This document shows positions 26,277-34,687 of a stretch of DNA of 64,000 nucleotides, in pieces (the first letter of the stretch is position 1; each line of letters starts with the position of its first letter). The notes beneath the pieces were generated by a model, which made no database searches, was not told where the DNA came from, and worked only from the letters and a program-made list of their open reading frames with translations. Origin of the DNA: Pseudomonadota bacterium (GTDB lineage: Bacteria; Pseudomonadota; Gammaproteobacteria; Steroidobacterales; Steroidobacteraceae). A program made the translations under genes and the position numbers. The stretch covers positions 27,299 through 91,298 of the forward strand of contig CAUJHJ010000048.1 of assembly GCA_963204835.1 (NCBI GenBank), in the 5' to 3' direction.

Positions 26277-27553
26277 GGTTCCGACTCCCCGGACAACGGC
26301 GCACGGCGAAATATCGAGTAGTCGAGCTCCGCCCCGGCGGCCCGCAGCGCCTCGTAGAATGACGGCACCTGTCCCGTTGCCTCGAACGCACCCTCCGCGC
26401 CCATGCGGCTGCGCGTGTAGCGGAACAGCTCCTGCGTCGAAATTACCCCGGCGTCCATGCCGGTGACCTCGACGATGTGCGTGACCCGCCGTGCACCGCA
26501 GGCGAAGCGGGCCACTTGCACCACGAGGTCGATCGCCGAGGCGATCTGCTCGCGCACGGCCTGCAGTGGCAGCTCCACGCCGGACATCAGCACCATCACT
26601 TCGAGGCGCGACAGCAGGTCACGCGGCCCGTTGGCATGGGCGGTGGTCAGGCTGCCGTCGTGGCCGGTGTTCATCGCCTGCAGCATGTCGAGCGCCTCGC
26701 CGCCGCGGCATTCACCGACGACGATGCGGTCCGGCCGCATGCGCAGCGCGTTGCGCACGAGGTCGCGTATCCTGATTTCGCCGCGACCCTCGATATTCGC
26801 GGTACGCGCCTCGAGTGGCACGAGGTTCCCGTGCGCGAGCTGCAACTCGGCCGCATCCTCGATGGTGACGATGCGCTCGGACTCCGGGATCAGCGAGGAG
26901 AGCACGTTCAGCAGGGTCGTCTTGCCCGAGCCGGTGCCGCCCGACACGACGATGTTGCGCCGGTGGCGCACGCACTCGGCAAGGAAGGCGACCATTGGCT
27001 GGCTGATCGCACCGAGCGCCACGAGGTCGTCGACCGCAAGGCGACGCCGCGCGAACTTGCGGATCGTGAGCGCTGCGCCGCACAGCGACAACGGCGCCAG
27101 CACGACATTCACGCGCGAGCCGTCCGGCAGGCGCGCGTCGACCAGCGGCGAGGCGTCGTCGACGCGCCGGCCGACGCGCGACACGACCCGGTCGATAACG
27201 GCACGCAGCGCCGCCTCGCTGGTGAAGCGCGTGGCGGTCGACGCGAGCCGCCCGCCGCGCTCGACGAACACCCGCCCTGCCCCGTTCACCATGATCTCCG
27301 AGACACTGTCGTCGGCGAGCAGTGACTCGAGCGGCCCCAGCCCGATCGCCTCGTCGACCACGAACTGCACGAGCGCGCACCGGTCGGTGCCCTGGGGCAG
27401 CTGCATTGGCGCAATGATCGCGGCGAGCCGCTCGCCCGCGAGGGCCCGCAGCTCGGCCTCCGGCATCTGGACGATATCGCGGCGACGCAAGTCGAGCGAC
27501 GCGAGCAGCGCCTGGTGCAGGCTGCGTGCCAGTTCCGGATCCGGCACCATCAT
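26264..27553 (-). CDS. tadA: Flp pilus assembly ATPase TadA/CpaF
   Basis: A 429-residue secretion ATPase powering Flp pilus assembly. Walker A is GGTGSGKT (205-212). RIVTIEDAAELQL and VGECRGGEALDMLQAMNTGHDGSLTTAHAN cover the Asp box, Walker B and His box of VirB11-like ATPases. The N-terminal domain carries DDSVSEIMVNGAGRVFVERGGRL, usual for CpaF. The ATG at 27553 overlaps the secretin gene stop by 4 nt. Confidence 0.94.
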   Translation of the reverse strand: MMVPDPELARSLHQALLASLDLRRRDIVQMPEAELRALAGERLAAIIAPMQLPQGTDRCALVQFVVDEAIGLGPLESLLADDSVSEIMVNGAGRVFVERGGRLASTATRFTSEAALRAVIDRVVSRVGRRVDDASPLVDARLPDGSRVNVVLAPLSLCGAALTIRKFARRRLAVDDLVALGAISQPMVAFLAECVRHRRNIVVSGGTGSGKTTLLNVLSSLIPESERIVTIEDAAELQLAHGNLVPLEARTANIEGRGEIRIRDLVRNALRMRPDRIVVGECRGGEALDMLQAMNTGHDGSLTTAHANGPRDLLSRLEVMVLMSGVELPLQAVREQIASAIDLVVQVARFACGARRVTHIVEVTGMDAGVISTQELFRYTRSRMGAEGAFEATGQVPSFYEALRAAGAELDYSIFRRAPLSGESEPCRH

Positions 27554-28815
27554 GGCGGCGTCCGCCGCTGCGTGAGCTGGCGCGCGAGCTCGTCGAGCTT
27601 GTGCTGCAGCCGGTCGGAGGTCTCAGCCGGTGTCTCGGGCGGGGCGGCCGTCGCGGCTTGCGCCATGACGATGCGCGGCGTGATGAAGATCGCCAGTTCA
27701 GAGTCGAGGCCGCGGCGCGCGCGGCTGCGAAAGGCCCCGCCGACAATCGGCAGGCTGCCGAACCCCGGGATCTGGCGACGTTCGCCGGAACGATTGCGAT
27801 TGACGAGGCCGGCAATCACCAGCGTCTCCCCTTCGCGCAGGTTCACCTCCGTGGCCGACTGGCGCTTGAGGAACCCCGGCACGCCGAGTACCTGCTGCGT
27901 CCCATCGACTTCGCTCACTTCGGTGTCGATGCGCGCGTAGATGCTGCCGTCAGGCTCGGCAACGGGCTTGACGTCGAGGATCACGCCGTACTCCTTGTAC
28001 TCGACGTCGGCGCCGCCCTGTGGATCGAACACCGGGATCGGCAGCTCGCCGCCGGACACGAAACGGGCGCTGCCGCCGCTGCGGCAGGACAGCATGGGCT
28101 CGGCGATGATCACCGCGTCCCCGCGCTGCTCGAGCAACCGGATGCGTGAGTCGAGGCTCGACACCCAGCCGAGGTGCAACTTGGGCGGCCAGACCCGGGT
28201 GCGGTCGGGATCGTTCTTCGGCAGGTCGGCAGCGATGCCGGCATCCGGGCCCGCGATGTCGTCACGCCAGCGCACGCCCGCCTCACGCAAGGCGCTGCTG
28301 CGCAGCTCGACGATGCGGACCTCGAAGTGGATCATGCTCTCCCATGCGACCTTGCCGACGAAGTTGAGCACGACGCCCGGATAGAGGCCGGCGACGGCCG
28401 CAGCGCGATCCTGCGCGCGGGCGCCGGCGGCGAGGCCGTCGAGCACGATCCGGTTGCCGACCAGTCGCGCACCGACGCCTGCGACGCCCTCGAGGAGTTC
28501 ACGCACGGTGCGCAGCGTCGCCTCCATGTCGTTCGCGGCGACATCCACCACCACCCGGTGTTGCGATCCGTCGCGCAGCCAGAGCTGCAGGGTGGTACGC
28601 CCGGCGGCCTCACCGAGCAACAGCAACTCACCGGCCGGCAGGGTGGTCACCGAGACGATCGCACCGTTGCCGATGGCGACCCGTGCCGGATTTACCTGCA
28701 GAACGCGGCTGTCGCCGACGAACAGGTCGAGGCGCGACGGCAGGCCGGCGGCGCGCGCGTTCGCAAACCCGAGCAGGAGGCAGAAGCAGCCGAGGACGCG
28801 CGTGACCCTGCTCAT
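27550..28815 (-). CDS. cpaC: Flp pilus secretin RcpA/CpaC
   Basis: A 421-residue outer-membrane secretin. A signal peptide (about 1-22) precedes the small N-terminal pilus-secretin domain with LDLFVGDSRVLQVN. A BON-like segment (about 85-135) leads into the secretin core, with ELPIPVFDPQGGADVEYKEYGVILDVKP, EVNLREGETLVIAGLVNR, IPGFGSLPIVGGAFRSR and ELAIFITPRIV. It starts with ATG 28815, overlapping the cpaB stop by 4 nt. The protein is somewhat short compared with typical CpaC proteins. Confidence 0.92.
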   Translation of the reverse strand: MSRVTRVLGCFCLLLGFANARAAGLPSRLDLFVGDSRVLQVNPARVAIGNGAIVSVTTLPAGELLLLGEAAGRTTLQLWLRDGSQHRVVVDVAANDMEATLRTVRELLEGVAGVGARLVGNRIVLDGLAAGARAQDRAAAVAGLYPGVVLNFVGKVAWESMIHFEVRIVELRSSALREAGVRWRDDIAGPDAGIAADLPKNDPDRTRVWPPKLHLGWVSSLDSRIRLLEQRGDAVIIAEPMLSCRSGGSARFVSGGELPIPVFDPQGGADVEYKEYGVILDVKPVAEPDGSIYARIDTEVSEVDGTQQVLGVPGFLKRQSATEVNLREGETLVIAGLVNRNRSGERRQIPGFGSLPIVGGAFRSRARRGLDSELAIFITPRIVMAQAATAAPPETPAETSDRLQHKLDELARQLTQRRTPP

Positions 28816-29654
28816 GTCGGCGGCACCTCGACACGCTGCATCGGCTGCGCGGCCGAGCCGCCGATGATCAGGCTCACTGTCGGGCCGCGAAACCTGCGCT
28901 GCGGCAGGCGCGGCCCCGTGAGCTCGCTCTCGTCGACGACGCGCAGCGCACCCGCTCCCCCGCGGTCGGCGCCCCGCAGCAGCACCGTGACTTCACCAGT
29001 ACGTTGGGCCAGCACGAGGCGTTGCGCATCGACCGGAGCCACATCGAGCGCAACGCTCGCGTAGTCCACGTCGACATCACGGGCGACACCATTGCCGTCC
29101 GTGGCGCGCACTCGCCGCGTGCTGCGGCCCGTGGCGATCACGGTGACCCCCTCGAGCAGCGGGCGCGCCGTCGGACGGTCGCGCTGCGCCGCCTCGGTAT
29201 CGGCGACGTAGACGAGGTCCACGATGTCACCCGGCGAGAGCAGCCCCGCGAATCCGTTGATCTCATCGACCGCCAGCGTGATGGCGCGCCGCTGCTCGCC
29301 GACGAGCGACGCGAGCGGCGGCAGGTCGCTCGACTGCAGCGCCGAGGGAAGCACCGGATCGCCGGCGGCGAGTGCGTGCAGGGTCGCGCGGCCGACGATC
29401 TCGCCCGCCGCCGCCGCGCCCTGAGCGTCGCTCGGTGCGAAGCGCACCGGCACCTTGCGCAGCGCAAGGTCGTCGACTTGCACTGTCTCGCCGGCCGGGA
29501 TGGCTCGCGCCGCCACGATCACCGGGCGAAGCTCGTACTCCCTCGCGAGCGCTGCCTCCGCTGAAGCGATGCGCGTGCTCATGTAGCGGGAGGCAAGCAG
29601 CGCGGCGCCGCCTCCGGCCAGCAGGGAAGCCAGCCAAGGCAGCCAGCGGTTCAT
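28812..29654 (-). CDS. cpaB: Flp pilus assembly protein CpaB/RcpC
   Basis: A 280-residue protein with an N-terminal membrane anchor (about 6-24), then an SAF/antifreeze-like domain with VIVAARAIPAGETVQVDDLALRKVPV and a CpaB domain: AITLAVDEINGFAGLLSPGDIVDLVYV and VTVIATGRSTRRV. CpaB/RcpC acts in the periplasm to aid the secretin and pilus passage. The ATG at 29654 overlaps the previous small gene by 4 nt; a longer frame upstream is a shadow of that gene. Confidence 0.9.
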   Translation of the reverse strand: MNRWLPWLASLLAGGGAALLASRYMSTRIASAEAALAREYELRPVIVAARAIPAGETVQVDDLALRKVPVRFAPSDAQGAAAAGEIVGRATLHALAAGDPVLPSALQSSDLPPLASLVGEQRRAITLAVDEINGFAGLLSPGDIVDLVYVADTEAAQRDRPTARPLLEGVTVIATGRSTRRVRATDGNGVARDVDVDYASVALDVAPVDAQRLVLAQRTGEVTVLLRGADRGGAGALRVVDESELTGPRLPQRRFRGPTVSLIIGGSAAQPMQRVEVPPT

Positions 29655-29830
29655 GCCGCCACCGCCGCGGTCAGCAAGGCCGCGGTCCAGGATTGCCAGT
29701 AGAGCCGCAACGCCTGCTCGAGCTGCACCATGACGGCGGGCCCGCCGAAGGCTGGCAGGCAAAGGGCCGCGATGAGCACCAACAGGAGCCCCACATACTC
29801 GGCGAGTGCCTGGCCGCGCATCCTGCTCAC
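29651..29830 (-). CDS. Small Flp/TadE-like prepilin-type protein
   Basis: A 59-residue protein (56 if started at ATG 29821) that is mostly one hydrophobic helix: GQALAEYVGLLLVLIAALC. This resembles the processing site and N-terminal helix of Flp-type prepilins, with Glu at the +5-like position after G-x-x-x-x. The C-terminal half is short and Ala-rich. GTG 29830 is favoured because it overlaps the preceding stop as GTGA, in keeping with the rest of the operon. It may be a minor pilin; the pilin role is inferred from the motif and position. Confidence 0.72.
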   Translation of the reverse strand: MSRMRGQALAEYVGLLLVLIAALCLPAFGGPAVMVQLEQALRLYWQSWTAALLTAAVAA

Positions 29831-30486
29831 GGCTGCGGACTCACGAACCCGATCACCGCGCGCGAGCCCCGGCCGCTCGCCCGCAGCGAAAGCCCGAGCG
29901 TTTCGGCACCTCGCAGGAACCAGGCGGTCGCTGCCGTGACCGGCATTGCGCAACCATCGGTGGCAACCGGCTGCCACCCGCCTTCGAGCAGGCGTGCACA
30001 CAGCAGCGACATGGCGCGCGGCGGCGAGCCTTGAATGGCCACGATGAACTGGCTGCCGCGGCCGGCACGGTCGTGGAAAGCGAGGGTGCGCAGGACGGCC
30101 CCGCCTGCGGGCAGGGCAAAGGGCAGCGACTCCGGTCGCGCAAGCGGCGCACGCAAGTCGACCCGCGAGCGCAGCACTTCGCTGCCACCTGCGCCATCGG
30201 AGCGGACCTGCAAGGTCTCCTGCCACGACCCCTCGATCCGGCTCGCGACACGCCAGCCGCCTGCGATGTCGCGGACGGGGGGGCGATCTGAGGCGCCCCC
30301 GCTCCAGAGCGCGAACAGGCGGGCGGGCGCCAACACTGACCGGTAGCGATGGAGCGCCATCGGGACCCGATCGACGACCACGGCATCGCTCGCGAGCTGT
30401 ACGAGCGCCCGCGCCAGCTCCGGCGGGGCCTGCGCGCCCGTGGCCGCAGCCAGCGTCGACTGCAGGACGAGCGCGGCGATCAGCAT
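29827..30486 (-). CDS. Secreted protein of unknown function in the tad operon
   Basis: A 219-residue protein with a probable signal peptide (MLIAALVLQSTLAAATGAQA). I do not recognise the mature domain: a helix (PELARALVQLASDAVVVD), then beta-rich sequence with GGWRVASRIEGSWQETLQV and a C-terminal part with two cysteines (LLCARLLEGGWQPVATDGCA) that could pair. The start at ATG 30486 overlaps the preceding gene by 7 bp. Its position between pseudopilin-like genes suggests a periplasmic pilus accessory. Confidence 0.68.
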   Translation of the reverse strand: MLIAALVLQSTLAAATGAQAPPELARALVQLASDAVVVDRVPMALHRYRSVLAPARLFALWSGGASDRPPVRDIAGGWRVASRIEGSWQETLQVRSDGAGGSEVLRSRVDLRAPLARPESLPFALPAGGAVLRTLAFHDRAGRGSQFIVAIQGSPPRAMSLLCARLLEGGWQPVATDGCAMPVTAATAWFLRGAETLGLSLRASGRGSRAVIGFVSPQP

Positions 30487-31253
30487 CGCAGGTACTCCCG
30501 CGTCCGCGGCCACGTGCGAGGCAGGAGCCGATCGGCGGGCACGATGTCGGGCGCGACCTTCGCGGGGCAGAACTCGCGCAGACGCGGTTCAAAGAGAGAC
30601 AGCGGCGGAGTGAGCGGTTGCAGCAGCGCCGTCACCGGCGTCAGGACCCGCAAGGGCGCGAGCCCCCGCACCCGCGCGGAGACCTGCCGGCTGTCCTCGG
30701 CAGCCCAGGCATCGCCGAGCACGCTCACCTCTGCGGACAGCATGAAGCGCTGGGGCAGGAAAGGGAGGCTGACGCCCGCGAGCGGCACACGCACCGTCGC
30801 TCGCGCCGGTCCCCCGGCACGCAGGTCGAAACGGCCCGGCGCGAGCGGCGCTGCGGGCGCCACCAGTGCGAGTGCCGCCTTGCTCGCCGTGCCGGCGAGC
30901 CCGGCCAGCGGCGAGCTCCGGGTCGAAACCGATACACGGCCGGGCGCGGGAAGCCACTGCGCGCGTGTCGCCGGATCGAACCACAGCCCGGGATAGATGC
31001 CCCACTGCCGGGACTGCGTGGCCGAGTTCACCGGTCCCGGCGCCGCATCAAAGATGAAGCGGCGCGCGCGACCTTCCAGGGTGGCGGCTCCCTCGGGCGC
31101 GAGCGCGCGATCGAACGCCGCGTAGCGTGCCGCCGCCTGCGTCGTCGCGGCGAGGTCCTGCAGGCCCGCATAGGCCATCAGCCCGAGCCACAGCGGAACG
31201 AGGCCCAGCACCACGACCAGCATTTCCGCCATGGCCTGGCCGCGCGCGTTCAT
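30480..31253 (-). CDS. TadE-like pilus assembly protein
   Basis: A 257-residue protein with a prepilin-type N-terminus, NARGQAMAEMLVVVLGLVPLWLGLMAYAG, followed by a helix and a large periplasmic region. The Glu after GQAMA matches the TadE/TadF processing site. The C-terminal part, with LRVLTPVTALLQPLTPPLSLFEP, has no family I can name. The ATG at 31253 (ATGA overlap with the preceding gene) is preferred over 31265. Confidence 0.75.
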   Translation of the reverse strand: MNARGQAMAEMLVVVLGLVPLWLGLMAYAGLQDLAATTQAAARYAAFDRALAPEGAATLEGRARRFIFDAAPGPVNSATQSRQWGIYPGLWFDPATRAQWLPAPGRVSVSTRSSPLAGLAGTASKAALALVAPAAPLAPGRFDLRAGGPARATVRVPLAGVSLPFLPQRFMLSAEVSVLGDAWAAEDSRQVSARVRGLAPLRVLTPVTALLQPLTPPLSLFEPRLREFCPAKVAPDIVPADRLLPRTWPRTREYLRC

Positions 31254-32425
31254 GGCGCGAGCCATCGCGGCGAGGTGGCGAGGCGCGCCTGCCAGTAAGG
31301 TGAATAGAGGCTCGCAAGCTCGCGACGGCGGTCGGTACGCGACTCGGCGCGCGCATGGAAAACCCGTGCCGACGAAAGCGCCAGCATGTCCCTGCGGGCC
31401 GGGCCGCCACCGCCCACGGGCACCGCGAGTTCGAGGTCGAGCCGCAGGTCGTTCACCGCCGTGGCTTCGAGCCGGCTCACGTCGCGCATGGCCGGCAGGC
31501 CGCGAAAGAGACGCGAGCTGCGCAGGTCGCGCATCGCGGCTCGCGACGTGCGGCGGTTCACCCGGTAGCTGCCGCCGTGCTCCCCGCGCAGTGAACTGCG
31601 CGGCCCCTGCTCCGCCGCGCCCCAGCCGATCGAGAAGGTTTCACGCCAGTCGAAGAGCAGGCGCTGGTGCAGGGCGAAGGTATCCATGCCGCGCCAGGTG
31701 TCGTAGCCGAGCAGATCGGTGCCGCCGCGCTTCTGCAGCTGCACGATTGCGGCACTGGCCAGCACGGCGCCCCGATCGGCGGTGAAGCGGTCCAGTGAAC
31801 GAAGGACGACATCCTTCTGCCGACCACGCTGCGCGCCCCCATAGGCGCGAGTGAGACGGTTCCACTGGCCGGCGTGTACGCCGAAGAAGGCCTGGCCCCG
31901 CGCGCTCGGCACCGCGCCGGGAAAGTTCTCCGCGGCGACGCGCCGCGCAAGATCGAGCGTGGCGGGCGCCGCGGCCCCATGCAGTGCATCGGCGGCACGC
32001 GCAAAGTCGGTGGTGAACACCGCGAGGGTGCCCTCGCCGGCCGCGAGCAACGGCTGCGCGGCACGGTTCACGCCGGACATCACCCGGCTCAGCGCCGTAG
32101 TCGCCGCCCCGAGCCAGGGGACGAAGCGGGCGACCCTGTTCACGCGGCTGACCGTGCGTGTCATGTACTCGAGCCAGGACCGCAGGCTGACCGACTGCGC
32201 CATGGCGGCCTGGTTCGCGACGATCGCACGGTTCATGTAGCTGTCGAAGTTGAGCACGCGCGCCTCGAAGGTGGCGGCCGACAGCGCCGCGGCATCCGCG
32301 GCGTCGATGAGACGCCGCTTCTGCGCGGCGAGCCGGCCGCCCTCGTGCACGAACAGGGCGGCCGCCGCCAGGCAAGCGAGCACCACGAGGGTGAAAACCA
32401 CGGCATGTCCATGCTCGCGCCGCAC
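31250..32425 (-). CDS. TadG-like pilus assembly protein
   Basis: A 391-residue protein with a TadG-type N-terminus: HGHAVVFTLVVLACLAAAALFVHEGGRLAAQKRRLIDAADAAALSAAT, where the membrane helix is followed by the typical RLIDAADAAALSAA block. The rest is a long extracytoplasmic region with no von Willebrand A (DxSxS) motif. The start is GTG 32425, 3 bp after the Flp pilin stop. TadG proteins are thought to anchor or adapt the Flp pilus at the envelope. Confidence 0.78.
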   Translation of the reverse strand: MRREHGHAVVFTLVVLACLAAAALFVHEGGRLAAQKRRLIDAADAAALSAATFEARVLNFDSYMNRAIVANQAAMAQSVSLRSWLEYMTRTVSRVNRVARFVPWLGAATTALSRVMSGVNRAAQPLLAAGEGTLAVFTTDFARAADALHGAAAPATLDLARRVAAENFPGAVPSARGQAFFGVHAGQWNRLTRAYGGAQRGRQKDVVLRSLDRFTADRGAVLASAAIVQLQKRGGTDLLGYDTWRGMDTFALHQRLLFDWRETFSIGWGAAEQGPRSSLRGEHGGSYRVNRRTSRAAMRDLRSSRLFRGLPAMRDVSRLEATAVNDLRLDLELAVPVGGGGPARRDMLALSSARVFHARAESRTDRRRELASLYSPYWQARLATSPRWLAP

Positions 32426-32428
32426 GGC

Positions 32429-32674
32429 CTACTGCTCGAAGTCCTGCAGGGTCTTCTGTGCCTGGCCCTCGGTGTTCGAGCGCTGCTGCGCCTGGTTCAC
32501 CGCGCCGCGGGCACCGCCGGATTGCGAGCCGGCGAGCGCCGATGCCGCCACCGAGGTCTGTCCGCGCACGATGTCGCCGAATGCCGTGTAGACGCCGATC
32601 GCGGCGACGGCGATGAGCGCCACGATGATGATGTACTCGGTCATGCCCTGACCACGGGAGCTGCGCCTTGTCAT
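32429..32674 (-). CDS. flp: Flp-family type IVb pilin
   Basis: An 81-residue major pilin candidate and first gene of the tad operon. The class III leader and processing site are RSSRGQGMTEYIIIVALIAVAAIGVY, with Glu-Tyr at the usual positions after the cleavage Gly, then a C-terminal tail rich in Ala, Gly, Ser and Gln. ATG 32674 has a strong Shine-Dalgarno (GGAGGA, 32682-32687 on the minus strand) 7 nt upstream, the best ribosome binding site of the operon, as expected for an abundant pilin. Confidence 0.9.
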   Translation of the reverse strand: MTRRSSRGQGMTEYIIIVALIAVAAIGVYTAFGDIVRGQTSVAASALAGSQSGGARGAVNQAQQRSNTEGQAQKTLQDFEQ

Positions 32675-32681
32675 TGCGATT

Positions 32682-32687
32682 TCCTCC
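32682..32687 (-). promoter_or_regulatory. Strong Shine-Dalgarno of the Flp pilin gene
   Basis: GGAGGA on the minus strand, 7 nt before ATG 32674. It decides the start of the pilin gene and stands out against the weak or absent ribosome binding sites of the downstream tad genes, most of which start by stop-codon overlap. Confidence 0.8.
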
Positions 32688-32784
32688 GCTGGTTCGAGCT
32701 TCGATTGAACGCGCGGGCCGTGCCGCAAGCACGCCGAGAAACGACGGTCTTTACGGCGAAATCCGCACGCGCGACACTCGTCGC

Positions 32785-33927
32785 ATGCACACTCGCCGCA
32801 AGTCACTGCGCCTGCTGCCCGCCTGCGCCGCCGCCACGCTCCTTGCCGCCGTGGCCGCGACCGATGCCGCCGTTGCATCGCCGCCGCCCGAAGTGGAGCA
32901 GCTCATCGCGCAACTCGGCCTGAAAGTCGACGCCGTGCCCGTGCGCGAGCGCGCGACCTGGCGGCCGCTGCGCCGGATCGTCGTGCGCGCCAATCTCGCG
33001 CCGCAGGCCGCGCAGTACCTCGCGCCGGTCGCGGCCGGCGCCCATATCGTCGTGGCGGCCACGCCTGCCGAGGCGCTGGCGGCGGCACCGGGCGCCGATG
33101 CCTTCCTCGGCTTCTGCGAAGCGGACTTGCTGGCCGCGGCGCCCGGCACTCGCTGGGTCCAGGCATTCTCGGCCGGCATCGAAAAGTGCGTGGCCCTGCC
33201 CGCCATCCGCACGCGCGGCATCGTCGTCACCAACATGCAGCGCGCGCTCGGCCCGCCCATGGCGGAACACGCGATCGCACTGCTGCTCGCGCTCGCGCGC
33301 CACCTCGATGTCTACATCGCGCGCGGGGCCGCCGGACGCTGGGACGATTCTCCCGGCCCCGGTGCACCCGTGCAGGTCCTCGCCGGCAAGACATTGCTCG
33401 TCGCCGGCCTCGGCGGCATCGGCACCGAGGTCGCGCGCCTCGCGCACGCGCTCGGCATGCGTGTCATTGCCACGCGCGCATCGGATCGCCCGGGGCCGCC
33501 GTTCGTTGAACAGGTCGGCAAGCCCGCCGACTTGCTCCCTTTTGCCGCGCGCGCCGACGCCGTGGTCGCGGCCCTGCCGCTCACCGCGGAGACGCGCGGC
33601 CTCTTCGATGCGAATTTCTTCGCGGCCATGAGGCGTGGCGCCCTGTTCGTGAACCTCGGCCGTGGCGCGAGCGTCGTGACCGGCGACCTCGTCGCTGCGC
33701 TCGCTAGTGGACAGGTCGGCGGCGCCGGGCTCGACGTGACCGATCCCGAGCCCCTGCCGCCCGGCCATCCGTTGTGGCGCGCGCCGCGCACGATCATCAC
33801 GCCGCACATGTCAGCGACCACCGATGCCGACGAGGGCCATCGTCGCAGGATCGTGCGCGAGAACCTGCGGCGCTGGCAGGCGGGTGAGGCGCTGCTTTCG
33901 GTGGTCGATGTCGAACGCGGCTATTGA
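32785..33927 (+). CDS. D-2-hydroxyacid dehydrogenase with N-terminal signal peptide
   Basis: A 380-residue NAD(P)-dependent dehydrogenase. The Rossmann loop is VAGLGGIGTEVARLAHALGM; catalytic residues fit R in NLGRGASV, E in TDPEPLPPGHPLW and H in ITPHMSAT. The N-terminus is odd: MHTRRKSLRLLP followed by a hydrophobic Ala-rich stretch and AVAS before PPPEVEQ looks like a cleavable signal, with an RR pair that may use Tat. Most family members are cytoplasmic. ATG 32785 is the only good start; a later in-frame start is possible but would remove only the signal. It overlaps the next gene by 20 bp. Confidence 0.88.
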   Translation: MHTRRKSLRLLPACAAATLLAAVAATDAAVASPPPEVEQLIAQLGLKVDAVPVRERATWRPLRRIVVRANLAPQAAQYLAPVAAGAHIVVAATPAEALAAAPGADAFLGFCEADLLAAAPGTRWVQAFSAGIEKCVALPAIRTRGIVVTNMQRALGPPMAEHAIALLLALARHLDVYIARGAAGRWDDSPGPGAPVQVLAGKTLLVAGLGGIGTEVARLAHALGMRVIATRASDRPGPPFVEQVGKPADLLPFAARADAVVAALPLTAETRGLFDANFFAAMRRGALFVNLGRGASVVTGDLVAALASGQVGGAGLDVTDPEPLPPGHPLWRAPRTIITPHMSATTDADEGHRRRIVRENLRRWQAGEALLSVVDVERGY

Positions 33928-34687
33928 GCTCGATCCGCAGTCCCGCGGCGACGTCGACCGCCCGCCCTTGCTGCTGCTGCACGCGCTCGGCAGCTCGCTC
34001 GCGATGTGGGACGCGCAGGTCGCGGCGCTCGAGCCGTATTTTCATCTCGTCCGCTACTCCCTGCGCGGCCATGGTGCCTCGGCCCGCGCCGGCGTGGAGG
34101 AGTCGGACATTGCCGCACTGGCCGCCGATGCCTGTGCGGTGCTCGACCGCCTTGGCATCGAACGCGCGCACTGGTGCGGCCTGTCGCTCGGCGGCATGGT
34201 GGCGATGCGCGCCGCGATCCACACACCCGGTCGCGTCGACCGGCTGGTGCTCGCCAACACCGCCGCCCATATGCCGCCGGCGGCCGCCTGGTCGGAGCGG
34301 ATGGCGCTCGTGCGCCATGGCGGCATGGAGCCGCTCGCCGAACCCACGATGGCACGCTGGTTCACGCCGGCATTCCGGCAGCGCGCACCCTGCGAAGTCG
34401 GGCGCATCCGGAAGATCTTCCTCGGCACGGATCCCGCCAGCTACGCGGCGGCCTGCGCCGCCATCCGCGACCTGGACCTGCGCGCCGATCTCGCCCGCAT
34501 CGGCGCGCCGACGCTGCTGCTGGCGGGCGCCCACGATGCCGGCGTGCCGCCCGCCCGAATGGCCGAAATGCAGGCCGCCATCTGCGGCGCCCGCCTCGTG
34601 ACCCTCGATGCCGCCCATCTCTCGAACATCGAGGCGTGCGCGGAGTTCACCGCCGCGCTGTGCACGCACCTCGGCGTCAGCCCGTGA
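33908..34687 (+). CDS. Alpha/beta hydrolase, 3-oxoadipate enol-lactonase-like
   Basis: A 259-residue alpha/beta hydrolase. The oxyanion segment is LLLLHALGSSLAMWDAQV, the nucleophile elbow is GLSLGGMV, the acid is probably the Asp in LLLAGAHDAGVPP and the His is in LDAAHLSNIEA. Overall layout resembles PcaD (3-oxoadipate enol-lactonase), but no other beta-ketoadipate gene is nearby, so the call stays general. It overlaps the dehydrogenase gene by 20 bp, suggesting coupling, and converges with the histidine kinase gene (11 bp overlap). Confidence 0.88.
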   Translation: MSNAAIELDPQSRGDVDRPPLLLLHALGSSLAMWDAQVAALEPYFHLVRYSLRGHGASARAGVEESDIAALAADACAVLDRLGIERAHWCGLSLGGMVAMRAAIHTPGRVDRLVLANTAAHMPPAAAWSERMALVRHGGMEPLAEPTMARWFTPAFRQRAPCEVGRIRKIFLGTDPASYAAACAAIRDLDLRADLARIGAPTLLLAGAHDAGVPPARMAEMQAAICGARLVTLDAAHLSNIEACAEFTAALCTHLGVSP

